Below, piece after piece: positions 24,893-41,076 of a stretch of DNA of 64,000 nt. Source of the DNA: Leptoclinus maculatus (Eukaryota; Chordata; Actinopteri; Perciformes; Stichaeidae); NCBI GenBank assembly GCA_032191485.1, contig JAVDOI010000009.1, forward strand, positions 18,333,843 to 18,397,842. The letters run 5' to 3'. The translations under genes and the position numbers were made by a program. Within the stretch, counting starts at the first letter, position 1. Each line of letters begins with the position of its first letter. The notes beneath the pieces are model-generated. The model saw only the letters and a program-made list of their open reading frames with translations, was not told the origin of the DNA and made no database searches.

Positions 24893-26066
24893 TGTAGATA
24901 GATAGATAGTTACTTTAATAATCACACAAGGGGACATTTTTTCGCTACAGCAGCATTAATAGGTACAGGTAAAGCAATACAAAATAAATATTTAAAAATA
25001 TGAAATATAAAAATGTATGTAATGTAATATATACAATAAAATAGAATATTAAATTAACTAACTAAACAATAGTGCAAATATTTAACCAAACACAAACAAA
25101 CAACAGTGTAGCGGCCATTTGGCCAGAGGTGATTTATTATAGAGTCTTATTGCAGAGGGCAGGAATGTTCTCCTGTATCTGTCCTTGTGACAGCAGAGCT
25201 CGATCAGTCTGTCCCTGCAGTAGGTGGTGGAGAGGGTGGTCCGGGTTATCCAACATGGATAATAGTTTCTTCAGTGTCCTCCTCTCCACCACCTGTTCCA
25301 GATTGTCTTGTTTGCAGCCAATGATGGAGCAGACCTTCTTAACTAGTTTGTTAAGTCTGTTGGTGTCTCCGGCTCCAATGCTGCTCCCCCAGCAGACTAC
25401 GGTGAAGTACAGTACACTGGCCACAACAGACTGGTAGAACATCTCCAACATCTTGCTGCACACGTTGAAGGATCGAAGATTCCTCAAGAAATAGCGTTGA
25501 TGTTGGCCTTCCAGTTCAGTCTGTTGTCGATGGAGACACCCAGGTACTTGTACTCCTCCACCATGTCCACATCCTCTCCCAGAACTCTCAGCGGTCGTGG
25601 AGCCGTCGTCTTCCTCCTGAAGTCGACCACCATCTCTCTGGTCTTGGCCACGTTCAGAAGCAGGTGATTTCTTCCCGCCCACTCCACAAAGTCATCCACT
25701 ACTGCCCTGTACTCCTCCTCCCGTCTGTCCCTAATACACCCGACCACTGCAGAGTCATCAGAGAACTTCTGCAGATGGCATGACCCTCAGTTGTACTGGA
25801 AGTCAGTGGTGTACAAGGTGAACAGGAAGGGAGACAGAACTGTTCCCTGTGGAGCTCTAGTACCACTGACCACTCAATCGGACAAACTGTGGTCTGCCTG
25901 TGAGGTAGTCAGTGATCCAGGAGACGGTGGACGCGTTAACCCCCACCACCCGCAGCTTCTCACTCAGCAGCACTGGTTGGATGGTGTTGAATGCACTGGA
26001 GAAGTCAAAGAAAGTGATTCTCACCAGATATCGAAAAGGTCTGATGATCAGTGATTGAAATACCAC
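24893..26066 (-). pseudogene. decayed non-LTR retrotransposon, 5'-truncated ORF2 and 3' end (Rex1/L2-like)
   Basis: The minus strand encodes the C-terminal half of a LINE reverse transcriptase. It has motif A-like FFDFSSAFNTI (near 26000), then in another frame a DDSAVVG block where the YADD/FADD motif is expected, LLLNVAKTREMVVDFRR, KYLGVSIDNRLNWK, and a third frame with YFLRNLRSFNVC and a HPLHHLLQ C-terminal signature. Frame changes and stops (for example near 25490 and 25850) show that it is dead. The 3' end holds AAATGTCCCCTTGTGTG, then ATTAAAGTAACTATCTATC and a TCTA-type simple tail at 24893-24908. The HPLH region resembles Rex1-type fish LINEs, but CR1/L2 relatives share these motifs. 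5' truncation is typical of LINE insertion. Confidence 0.85.
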
Positions 26067-31404
<5,338 letters not shown>

Positions 31405-32015
31405 ATTTAGGGATCCCTGATCACGTTTTTTTAGCCGCTGATACTAATTAAGTATCATTGATGATCCATACTGGCTCTGAAATCTGTAAATCATCAAAAA
31501 TTCTAAATGTTATCCTTTTACTTTGTTATAGTAATTTATAGTGATTACCTTTGTTCATAAAAACACCAAATTTAAATGATGAGAAAAAAAAGATTGTATT
31601 ATTATGGATTAAAACAAATCTTGTCATTAGTAGTTTTAATGATGTATTATAATCTGCTTAAAGCTAGTGTAAACAGGTCATAATTCATCTCTAATATATA
31701 TTTGTTGTTTGAAAACATCTCCTTCAAACAACTGTATTTATTCAAGTGGACTACACTACATTTTACAAGATTACATGTGAACACATCATTTTACCTTCAC
31801 CCAATACTCATTTTCACTGAACAGAGCCTGAACACATCATGTAACCGAACGGAACCTTTGTTCATTGGCGTTGGCGTTAGCATTAGCGGTGCTGCCATCG
31901 TTAGATCTCCTCCGATCAATTTAAACACTGATTGCTTGTTTACAGTGTAACATTATCAGAGATCAGCGACTAGAAAGGCATAAAAGCCGATGTCCTGATC
32001 GCATATTTTACGGAT
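31405..32015. mobile_element. possible degraded DNA transposon with GATCAC-rich ends
   Basis: The left side reads TAGGGATCCCTGATCACG followed by GCTGATACTAATTAAG; the right side has AAAAGCCGATGTCCTGATCG and ACGGATCACGGATCGACA. The ends are roughly inverted and resemble a dispersed vertebrate repeat type, but the match is imperfect and no duplication is clear. Confidence 0.3.
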
Positions 32016-33292
32016 CACGGATCGACAATGGTCCGTTACACCACCATCAAATACCATTTATGTAAGGAATGCTCAGGTAACTGAATCTTTAGGATATTGT
32101 GGTCTTTCAGTCAGTCTATCACCTTTTTTACCACGGTAGGTTGACATAGAGAAGTTTAGTCTATCAAAGAGGGTAAGAAGAGTCCAATAATAAAATTAAA
32201 CTATTGTGGATTTACAGCATGTTCAGGGGTTTTATTATCTGTGTTTGCTGGTGGGAAGCCAGTGAGAGATCTCTAACATGTCGCACCATCTGAGAGGCCG
32301 TCCTTCAGAAACTGTTTTGAAAAGGAGAGGTACTTTCAAAATATTCTTAGCATGTGATTGGATGAACCATCTGCCAACCAAACTCTTAACGAAGTGAGTC
32401 GGGTCTTTGCTCTTTTTTCAATAAAGAAATACTCACCAGTTCTGATAGAACAGATGCTACTGCAGCGTGTACGCTAACCTTTTGATGAGCCGCCATTGTT
32501 GTTAGAACCAACAGTCGCCTCTCCATGTTGTCTCACACACTTTTCATTTCATGTTTATTTTGGGAGGTAAAAATACATATACTTAGATAATTTCAAAACA
32601 ATTATCCAATGCAGTGTATTACATCATTTTTAGTTACTGCTAATTTCCAATGCTTGTCCCTAGACACACCTAAGCCCCGCCTTGTCCAGTCACATGCTGG
32701 CTAAACGCAAACGCATTGTAGACATTTGCTGTTTTCCCCGCTGACATACAAGAACCAGTTTGCCGTTTAGCCCGCCGACAGAACGTGTTACGGTCCCCTG
32801 TCATTGGCTATGACCAAAAAGGCATAGTGTGTTATTGTAAGCTTGTTTGTTTTTTTAAGTGTAACTTTACTGTTATTGTGTTATTGTGTACATTACGGAC
32901 CTACGAGTCCCGTTCATATTAATAATTCATATTTATATTTTCTAATAACCAAACCCGCTCCTGCCAGATCCCAACATGGCTAATGCTTCACAAAACACAA
33001 TAACCAGAAAAAGGTGAGTTGCTGTGTTCTTCCTTTTATGTAACTAAATATATTTTAGTTAGTGCAAAAGAAAATATCTGGTTGGATGAGGAAATGTTAG
33101 GACATTGGTTGTTCAGCCATCTTTGTCATAGATCAATCATAATCATATATTAACCAGTTAGCTAGACATTAGGCAGGTGTTCATGTATGTATTCAGTAGG
33201 CAGATGTCTACAGAGTTCACCACAAAACACTATGTTCCAGCAAAATAAAATTAAGAAGGCGCCTCATGGAAGCTGAAGTGATAAGGCAATGG
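32016..33292. other. unassigned non-coding sequence
   Basis: No recognisable domain, RNA or repeat terminus. Confidence 0.45.
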
Positions 33293-33430
33293 CAGTGGTG
33301 GAATGTAACTAAGTACATTTACTCAAGGGGTGTAATTACAATGTAAGCTTTGGGGTACTTGTACTTTACTTGAGAAGTTTCATGTTATGCTGAATACTTA
33401 ACTACATTTATTTTGCAGCTGGTAGTTTCT
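33293..33430 (+). mobile_element. hAT terminal fragment, family D
   Basis: Begins CAGTGGTGGAATGTAACTAA, then GTACATTTACTCAAG and GGTACTTGTACTTTACTTGAG. This is the left end of a very common teleost non-autonomous hAT family. The right end is not found, so it is truncated. Confidence 0.72.
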
Positions 33431-34266
33431 TTTCAGATCAAGAATTTACATATAAACCATGTGATCAGTATTAGGCTGTGTTATAGATTTAAATACCAAA
33501 AATTAAGAATAGCAATTAAATTAAGTTCCACCAGATGACATAACAAATCTGAACAAGATAAAATAACAAAATTAGAAATCACTTTTCTTCAAAAATACTG
33601 AAAGTGGTATTCACAAAATGTTACAGTTGGAAAGTTGTTGATATGGAGTACCATTTAGAGAAATAGCTAATACTAGCAAACCAAGTGTTTATTATTGTAA
33701 CAATGGTGACAAAGTTCCCCTAACCTTAACAAAGTAGTCTATTTCACCCAAACCACAATGTTTCATTGACCTTATCTAGGTGGCTAATAAACATAATCTT
33801 TGCCTAAAACTGACCAATTTGTTTTTGTGCAGAAACCTAACCAAACCTTAGCCATAGTGTTGTCACACCATTATACTGATCTATTTTTTAACAGTGATTT
33901 TGGTAGGTAGTTAAATCTTGCCCTCCCAATAGGGCCATACAACATATTTTGCATATGACCGTATTCTATTTAAAATGATATAAAACATTGAAAGGAAGCA
34001 GGACTTCAAATTGTCAAAGCTAGAATGACTTCAAACTCAGAATGACCTGAGAGAACGTTGCCTTGTCTCTTGGGAAACAACACGGTTCACTCTCTTTGCA
34101 GTTGGAAGATACATCATTGGTGAAAATTTCCTTGAGGTGTAGAAGTCTATCAAAAAGAGTAGTCTATCTGAAGTACTCACACTTGGCAGCTTACATGCCC
34201 AACTGGGAATTCCACACCTAAAAGCCTTTAAGTTATCAAACAGAAGGGGTCTGTTTGATAATGTTA
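33431..34266. other. unassigned, with a CCTAACC-like degraded stretch
   Basis: 33690-33860 contains spaced CCCCTAACCTTAACAAAG, CACCCAAACCACAATG and AACCTAACCAAACC motifs, like the piece at 14571-14625. Probably an old simple or dispersed repeat. Confidence 0.4.
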
Positions 34267-34274
34267 TTGTAGGC

Positions 34275-36219
34275 CAGTGGCGGGCCGTGCATTTTATACC
34301 TGGGCCTTCAGTGCTGTCCTACTACAGTTGAACCACCTCCTAATAACCTCATTATGAAGCCACAGCTACGGGTTATTATTTGTTTCTAAGGGTGTAACAA
34401 TACACGTATTCGTATTAAACCATTCGGTACGAGGCATACGAACCGAACAATACGTTTGAATAATACTAGTGCATTTTGGAAAATGCAGAAGCTTAAATTG
34501 TGGGAAATATAATGTTCTCTCGGTGGAGCCACTGCGCTCAACCTGGAAACACACCCAACGTAACAGACAACGTGCTGTCTGACACGCCCACCATGGAAGA
34601 AAATACTCTGCTGAGGCGCGTGTGTTCTGGGAGGCTATGCTAAATTAGCTTAGCAGGAAAACAATAGCAGCACACACGCTGAAAACTCTTCCCGCAGCAT
34701 TTAAGCAGCTGTTGAATCAATTCCTACTGATTCAAACAGGGCTAAAGCAATCGCCACACAATCCCTATTTCTCCAGACCATAATTCTTGCTTTGTAAAAG
34801 AAAACAGATACATGAATACGCGCATGACGGGATGCTTCGTCATTAACGGACAATGCATATAGTCAAAATCAATGTAATTAACACAATGACAAGAACAAAC
34901 TCACAAGAACCAGTCACATATATTTATATGACAACAAAGCATGACAAATCAATCCAGCAACACTGCAGCGCTAAAACACTTATTCCGCCGCACACCGAAG
35001 AGCACGAGCCATTCAAATATTATTCACATCAGAGGGAACAATATTAACCATATCGTAAAAACGACACAATAGAAAATCTAACACAGTAGTAACGCTAGTG
35101 TAGATGTAAAAACACAAAAGCAGTTCACTTACCAAAGCTGCTGTTCACTTAAAGACAAAGTCCATCCTCCTTTCTTTGATTACAAAGAGTTCAATACCAC
35201 GGTTGTACAGAACATCGGTGCGGTTCAGTTCCACTAAGAGGTCCTCCTGCCAACGTGTTCGTTGAGTTGTAGATCCACTTGGGTCTCAGCAAAAGTTTTC
35301 AAAAGCACCGTAGCTTGTAAGTGTCCTGCCGTGCTATGGCGTCTTGTTGCTGCCTTGGTTAGCCAACTCAGGTTAGCAAATCCAGCTTAGCACCAAACAC
35401 CAAGATGCTCAGTCGCAAATAAAACGCATTCCCAGCCATAAAATGTGCAACGCTTCTCCGACGCTGTTAGCCAGAAATACCGTTTGTACAAATCCTTTCC
35501 CTGGCTGGGTCAGGGCTGCTAGCTGTGGGGTTGGCCGACCCTTTCTTACGATGTCCAGCTTTTCTGGAAATGTCGTTTTCCAGAAAGGCGTTGCCAGTAA
35601 TTCCCAAATCCGTTTCTCCTCCTCCTTCAGCCATTGAGTGTTAAAAAAACAAAGCTACACCAAGCAAAACGCTAAAAATGTCATGTCAATGTCATAACTT
35701 GCATATCTTTCAACTTGAACTCTTACTACTACTACTAAGTTCTGCTAGCTAGCTTCAGCTTCACAACAGTGACGCTAGCCCACTGACCAAACACACCGCA
35801 CGTTAATGCTGACGTACTTGTAGGCCACCTAGAAAGCTCTGACATGTCAAAGATTACACCAAACATGTCAAACAAAAAATCTGATTGGTAGAAGACTATG
35901 ACAATCAACAATATCGTCCCCATTTACTTAAACTGCAACGTCCTCGGGCCTCTCTTCTTACCTAGAGACATAGGGGTGAAATCTAATTGGATAAAAGCTC
36001 TACTTAAAACAAGCTGCACTGGAGGCAGCGCTGCAGGCTGGAAGCAGAGCAACTGAGGAAGACAGTAGCTGTGCAATGAGAAAATAAGCTGATGGGAAAA
36101 ATAATTAGAATACATGTAGTGTATTTATGAAAAATTATTAAATGATAAAATAGCTATAACTTTGTGATTCTGTTTAGGCCAGCAGAGAAGGCTTTGCTGG
36201 CCCTGACGGCCCAACACTG
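34275..36219. mobile_element. hAT non-autonomous transposon, complete, family B copy 2
   Basis: Ends CAGTGGCGGGCCGTG and CGGCCCAACACTG with a perfect 8-bp duplication TTGTAGGC (34267-34274 and 36220-36227). 1945 bp, collinear with 7152-9145 but without that copy's internal duplication. No transposase. Same orientation as copy 1. Confidence 0.93.
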
Positions 36220-36227
36220 TTGTAGGC

Positions 36228-36688
36228 TATTTTCTTTCAAGGCATTGGAAGCACTGCTCTGCCGTAGACATGTTGCCTGCATCCTGCTTATCTCACAGCT
36301 CACTCAGAAAGGCCAATAGAGTATTTTCTTCCATTTCGAGGACAGGGGAAGAAAATATGACATCCAAATACTAGAACCGTAACAAGTTTTAACTACAAAT
36401 ACAAGAAAAACTCTTCATTTATCACCTGATTTAGACAGTTATGGAGCCCATATGATATGAGAGGAACAGAAAATATCCACAGCATTATAATCACTGGTGT
36501 GCTCTACACAGTCCTGAAAAGACAAAGAAGGAAGGGCGAAGTGCAGAAAGCTGCATTAGATGGTCAGAATATTCATCAGCAACCTGACCCACAGCAAGAT
36601 CCTCTTCTAAATCTCTGCCAGTCGCTAGAAGAGAAATTAGTGCATAAGAGTTACACTATTTCCTCTCTTTTTTAAATAGCCAGTCCCT
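36228..36688. other. unassigned non-coding sequence
   Basis: Lies between two transposons. The 72-codon open frame at 36457-36675 has no recognised motif. Confidence 0.45.
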
Positions 36689-36691
36689 TTA

Positions 36692-37390
36692 GGGGCCGTC
36701 CAGAGTTTTCAACATTTTCACGGTCGTACAAAGCGTACGACGGGGGGGGGGGGGTTGTCACTCATCTACGACTTTAAAGTTTCGTAAAATGTCGATATTT
36801 TTCGGTGAACGGAACTTGCATTTTTTAACGCCTAGCGAGCGGCATCTCGTGCAAACACTCTCTAATGCTGCGGATTGAGTCGAATCGAGTTTCTTTGCGA
36901 CGTCCACGCCGTTTCCCAAAAATGTAACGGCCGCGCGAGAGCCTGTCAGACGCTGAAAGAGCTGCAACAAAGCGCTGCAGGAACGCCCGAGCCGGTGGGG
37001 GTGGGGGGGGGGGGTCTCCGAGCACCTTGCTTGTGCATGGAGGAGAGCGAGGCAAGGACGATAACAACAACAACAACATTGGGGGTAAATTGCACCAGTG
37101 CCCGGTGTGCAGTGAGCTGTTCCCGACTCGCTATCAACTTCTGAAACATCAGAAACTGACTCAGCACAAACTACAAACAATTTTAAAGTGGTTTTAATAA
37201 TACATTGTTGGATACATATCTTCTATATACATATTATTGTGTTTGTGTCTATAGTTGGGACTCCTAAAATCTAGACCTCTGTCATGTAATGTGATAAAAA
37301 TGTTGATATGTACTACTTTGGGGGGGGGGGGTCTGGAAAAGTAGTACTCTTTGTACTACTGTGAAAATGTTGATAACTTTGGATGACCCC
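36692..37390 (+). mobile_element. TTA-target (PIF/Harbinger-like) element, complete copy
   Basis: The left end GGGGCCGTCCAGAGTTTTCA and right end (reverse complement GGGGTCATCCAAAGTTATCA) form terminal inverted repeats that extend through TTTTCAC, GTACAAAG and GTACKAC. TTA flanks both sides (36689-36691 and 37391-37393). A 3-bp TTA target with G-rich ends fits PIF/Harbinger. The interior has poly-G runs (near 36740, 37005, 37320) and a fossil zinc finger. No harbinger nuclease frame is visible, so the class is inferred from the ends. The right edge abuts the hAT at 37397. Confidence 0.65.
37099..37167 (+). pseudogene. fossil C2H2 zinc-finger segment, copy 2
   Basis: Encodes one finger C-X2-C-X12-H-X5-H (CPVC ... 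LLKH ... LTQH), identical in residues to the inverted copy at 13122-13190. It is preceded in frame by an asparagine run and a glycine-rich tract whose poly-G length shifts the frame. No start codon is linked, so it is not an expressed gene as it stands. Confidence 0.55.
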
Positions 37391-37523
37391 TTAGAGCAGG
37401 AGTCTTCAACGTTTTTCAGGCCAAGGACCCCCAAACTGAAAGAAAGATGGAGCAGGGACCCCTACTATATATATCGTATAAAATTGTGCTTTATATTAAA
37501 CTGGGCCTAGTACCATGTATAAA

Positions 37524-39299
37524 GGGGATAAAGGGATAAAGGATGTTTATTGTCATTGTAAAAACATACAACGAAATTAAGTTGGCGACTCAGTCAGTAC
37601 AGCAGCAACAGTTAAAAGGTGTATAAAAAACATTAAGACAAGAAGATTTAAAACAAGACATTAAATAAATATATACAAGATAAAACAAGATTAAACGCAG
37701 GCATCAATGGCTTAAAAGTGAAAAAGGTGCTTTGTTAAAGTGTCGTGTTATTGGCTATTTTTATTATTTCACCGCAGCACTGTCCGGTGTGAGCTGGGTG
37801 GGGGTGGGGGGGTGATGGAGGAAACCGCTCTGGGGAAGAAGCTGTTCCTCAGCCTGTTAGTCCTGGTTTTGATAGTCCTGTATCCTTTTCCTGATGGCAG
37901 TGGAACAAACAGAGAGTGACCCGGGTGTGTGATGTCTGTACAGATGTTTCTGGCCTTCTCCTGGAGGCGGCCAGCATACACAGTGTCCAGGTCCGGGAGA
38001 GTAACTCCCACAATCCTCTGTGCTGTTTTAACCACACGGGCCAGGTCCCTCCGGTTCTCTGCTGTGCAGCTGGCATACCACACAGTAAAGCACTGACACA
38101 GGATGCTTTCAATCACACTTATGTAGAAGTTAACCAGAAGTGCAGGGGGCAGGCCAGCTTGTTTTAGCTTCCTCAGGAAGAAGAGCCTCTGCTGGGCTTT
38201 CTTCACCAGATGTAATGTGTTCAGGGACCAAGTGAGGTCCTTAGTAATGTGGAGCCCCAGGAATTTGATACTGTCCACCCTCTCCACCTCCTCCCCACTT
38301 ATGTAGAGTGGAGAGGGTGTGGTCTTCCTGGATCTCCTGAAGTCCACGATGACTTCTTTGGTCTTGGTGGTGTTCAGGACCAGGTTGTTGTCCGAGCACC
38401 ACTCAGCTAGATGTTGGACCTCCTGTCTGTAGTGTGTCTCGTCGTTGTTAGAGATGAGTCCCACCACAGTGGTGTCGTCAGCAAACTTCACTATTGTGTT
38501 GGAGGAATAGGTGGCGGAGCAGTCCTGGGTGAAAAGGGTGAAGAGGGCCGGGCTGAGCACACAGCCCTGCGGTGCACCAGTGTTCAGGATGGTGGTTGTC
38601 GATGTCCGGTTCCCTATCCTGACATTCTGTGGTCTGTTGGAGAGAAAGTCCAGAATCCATGAACAGAGTGATGTCGAAAGTCCAAGGTTTTTGAGTTTGT
38701 GCACCAGTTTATGGGGGATGATAGTGTTGAAGGCAGAGCTGAAGTCAATGAAGAGCATCCTGACGTATGTGTTGGGGTGCTCCAGGTGAGACAGGGCCGT
38801 GTGGAGTGTAATGGAGACCGCGTCCTCGGTAGATCTGTTTGCTCGGTACGCAAACTGGTGGCTGTCCAGGTCTGCTGGGAGGACGTCCTTGATGTGTGAT
38901 AGTATCATCCTCTCGAAGCACTTTGTGATGACTGGGGTCAGGGCGACTGGGCGGTAGTCGTTGAGGCAGGTGACTGCGGTCTTTTTCGGGACAGGGACAA
39001 TGGTGGTGACTTTGAGGCAGGTGGGGACTGTAGCTTGTTGCAGGGAGAGGTTGAAGATGTTAGTGAACACCTGTGCTAGCTGGTCGGCACAGGTCTTCAG
39101 TGTGCGGCCCGACACTTTGTCTGGTCCAGCTGCCTTGGTGATGTCGATCCTCCTCAGAGCGGACCTCACCTGGTGGTGCTGGAGGAAGAGTGTCTGCTCC
39201 TCCTTGGGCTGGATCTTCTCAGCTGTTGCTCCGCTGTGCTGTCCATCAAAGCGGGCAAAGAAGCGGTTCAGGGTGTCGGGAAGTTCACTGTCCTGACTG
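37524..39299 (-). mobile_element. L2-type LINE insertion, 5'-truncated
   Basis: A 1776-bp insertion inside hAT family C. It is flanked by a perfect 9-bp duplication ATGTATAAA (37515-37523 and 39300-39308). Its 3' end on the minus strand has AATTTCGTTGTATG, then ACAATGACAATAAACATCC and a short TTTATCCC-type tail. The clean duplication, short tail and 5' truncation are classic target-primed reverse transcription signs. Confidence 0.92.
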
Positions 39300-39328
39300 A
39301 TGTATAAACATAACTTGTTATTGTGCAT
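37769..39328 (-). CDS. LINE ORF2 C-terminal part: reverse transcriptase, open
   Basis: A 519-codon uninterrupted frame. The first ~10 codons are read from the flanking hAT and target duplication, so the native start is lost; the LINE part begins at about 39299. Residues ~70-130 hold the AGPDKVSGR and YRPVALTPV blocks. Motif A is FIDFSSAFNTI (about residues 190-205), motif B is GAPQGCVLSPALFTLF (about 250), and motif C is FADD (about 280). LNTTKTKEVIVDFRR and KFLGLHI follow. The C-terminal HPGHSLF...SGKGYRTIKTRTNR...NSFFP segment is typical of CR1/L2-type fish LINEs. The endonuclease domain is missing because of 5' truncation, so it cannot retrotranspose by itself. Absence of stops suggests a young insertion. 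Whether it is transcribed is unknown. Confidence 0.93.
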   Translation of the reverse strand: MHNNKLCLYISQDSELPDTLNRFFARFDGQHSGATAEKIQPKEEQTLFLQHHQVRSALRRIDITKAAGPDKVSGRTLKTCADQLAQVFTNIFNLSLQQATVPTCLKVTTIVPVPKKTAVTCLNDYRPVALTPVITKCFERMILSHIKDVLPADLDSHQFAYRANRSTEDAVSITLHTALSHLEHPNTYVRMLFIDFSSAFNTIIPHKLVHKLKNLGLSTSLCSWILDFLSNRPQNVRIGNRTSTTTILNTGAPQGCVLSPALFTLFTQDCSATYSSNTIVKFADDTTVVGLISNNDETHYRQEVQHLAEWCSDNNLVLNTTKTKEVIVDFRRSRKTTPSPLYISGEEVERVDSIKFLGLHITKDLTWSLNTLHLVKKAQQRLFFLRKLKQAGLPPALLVNFYISVIESILCQCFTVWYASCTAENRRDLARVVKTAQRIVGVTLPDLDTVYAGRLQEKARNICTDITHPGHSLFVPLPSGKGYRTIKTRTNRLRNSFFPRAVSSITPPPPPSSHRTVLR

Positions 39329-40536
39329 TCAATACTAAGCTATTCAACTAATACACAGGTTCATATATTCATGTTTTTATTTTAAACATGTGCAAGGTAC
39401 AGTGAGTAGGGTGGCTGTGCCACTGCCATTTATAAACATACCTTGTCAACTGATACCAATATCAACATTGTCTGTCAATTGCATGATAATCATGCATTCA
39501 AACTATTCAAATTGACGTTTTTATTTTAAACATAAATGTGGAAACGAAAAGTGATTGATGACCTATTAGTGCCACTGCCATGTGTGAGGAATTTAAGTTT
39601 TAAAGCGCTCCAAATTATTGATATTATGTGTTACAGTGTATTTACTTGTAGGAGTCTGGTCATTTCATGCATTAATTAAGTGTCAGTCTGTCGTGTGGCC
39701 CGGATGGGGCCTCACTTTCATGATATATATATATGTTTGTTTTGTTATTAATAGTGTGATTCGGTTTGTAACTGTTTGTAACTGCATTTGCTTCAATTAG
39801 TATATTAAATTCCTTTTGATTTAAACTTCGACCAGCTGATTCGGCCCTGCTTGCTGATGGAAGAAAGAGAGCAAGGGGGGGAGGCTGCTTCTTCTCCTCT
39901 GTGGGCCTCTTCTCCTCTGTTTGAGAAACTTTTGAATTTAACACATGAATAAACATACCTGTTATCTTGCATACAATACTGAACAGATTCATGTTTTTTG
40001 GTCGAGTTACAAAACGATCCATTTTTGCTCATAACAATTAAGTAAATGTCGTTTTTTTTTTGTTTTTTTTTACAACGGTATCTTCTTTTCAAATAATATT
40101 GCAGCGTGCGTCCTTGTGTCTGGGATCTTAGTCAGCTGGGGACTGAATAGGCTCTCGGTCAATCCAGCATGTAACATGCTGCCTCGTGATTGGCACAGCA
40201 GCGATAGGGGCGGGTCCTCCTCTTTGTGTGCAGGAGGCCTGGAGGGACAGGTCCAGGCTAGTCTAGCGCTGTGAGTGAACCGGTGCCCAGCTTGAGAGAG
40301 CTCCTGTGTGTCGCTGAATGAGTGCATTTCTGACTGAAAGATAACATCTTCTGCCTCCATTTATCCATTCGCTGTTGGATTCATGTTAATGTGTATTTAA
40401 AGACATTTCAATTTGTGGAAAAAAAATTGGGGACATTTTTATTTTTAAAAATATGAAAAATCGTCTAATCAACCAACATTTTCACAACCCCCTGCAGTAC
40501 CTCCGCGTCCCCCTGTTTAAGACCTCTGCTTTAGAG

Positions 40537-41072
40537 TATTATTGTAAATGTTATTTTCACTCCAAAGTGTACTGTCTTGGGCAGACAATACAAGTAAGAC
40601 AATGCATTGTTACAAGTGTAAATAACAAACTATTAAAAGCAGGCACACTAGACTGCATTATACTGTTAATGAACCCCTCATGTGTTTTCCCTTGACTTTT
40701 GAAATGATGGTTGAAGATGCACTGCTACTTTATTGATGTAATATGCTTACACTTAGAGTAGCCTCCAACACATCCTTAAACTATTACCTTATTACCTATT
40801 ACCTGTGTTTTCTCTTCTTTTTCTTTTCCTGCTTCTTGTCTTCACTTTGGTAGAACTGGATCTAGAGGGTTTTATTTTTTGCCGGCACTCTTTAATCTGT
40901 GTCTTGAGTCTAGATTGCAGTTGAAATATATTTCGAAAATTGACCTTTGCCTTTATTGTATTCATATGTTTATGGAAAGTCTCCTTTCCCTACATAACTT
41001 AGACTTTTTTTTTCTCTGTATCAGAATCCGCCGCATTGAAATAGTTTGAATTTCATCTGATATACTTGGCTT
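40537..41072. other. unassigned non-coding sequence
   Basis: Short AT-rich stretch between the nested hAT block and piggyBac-like copy 2; nothing recognised. Confidence 0.45.
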
Positions 41073-41076
41073 TTAA

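Larger units (their letters stand above)
37397..40528. mobile_element. hAT (Charlie-like) element, family C, carrying a nested LINE
   Basis: The left end CAGGAGTCTTCAACG and the right end, read in reverse as CAGAGGTCTTAAACAGG, are related inverted ends. Flanks CCTTAGAG (37389-37396) and CTTTAGAG (40529-40536) match at 7 of 8 bases, as expected for a hAT duplication. Without the nested LINE the element is about 1.35 kb. Interior sequence includes GGCCAAGGACCCCCAAACTG. No transposase frame. Confidence 0.8.

Noticed and set aside
38411..39296. Plus-strand open frames opposite the LINE
   Set aside because: Shadows of the minus-strand reverse transcriptase; no independent motif.
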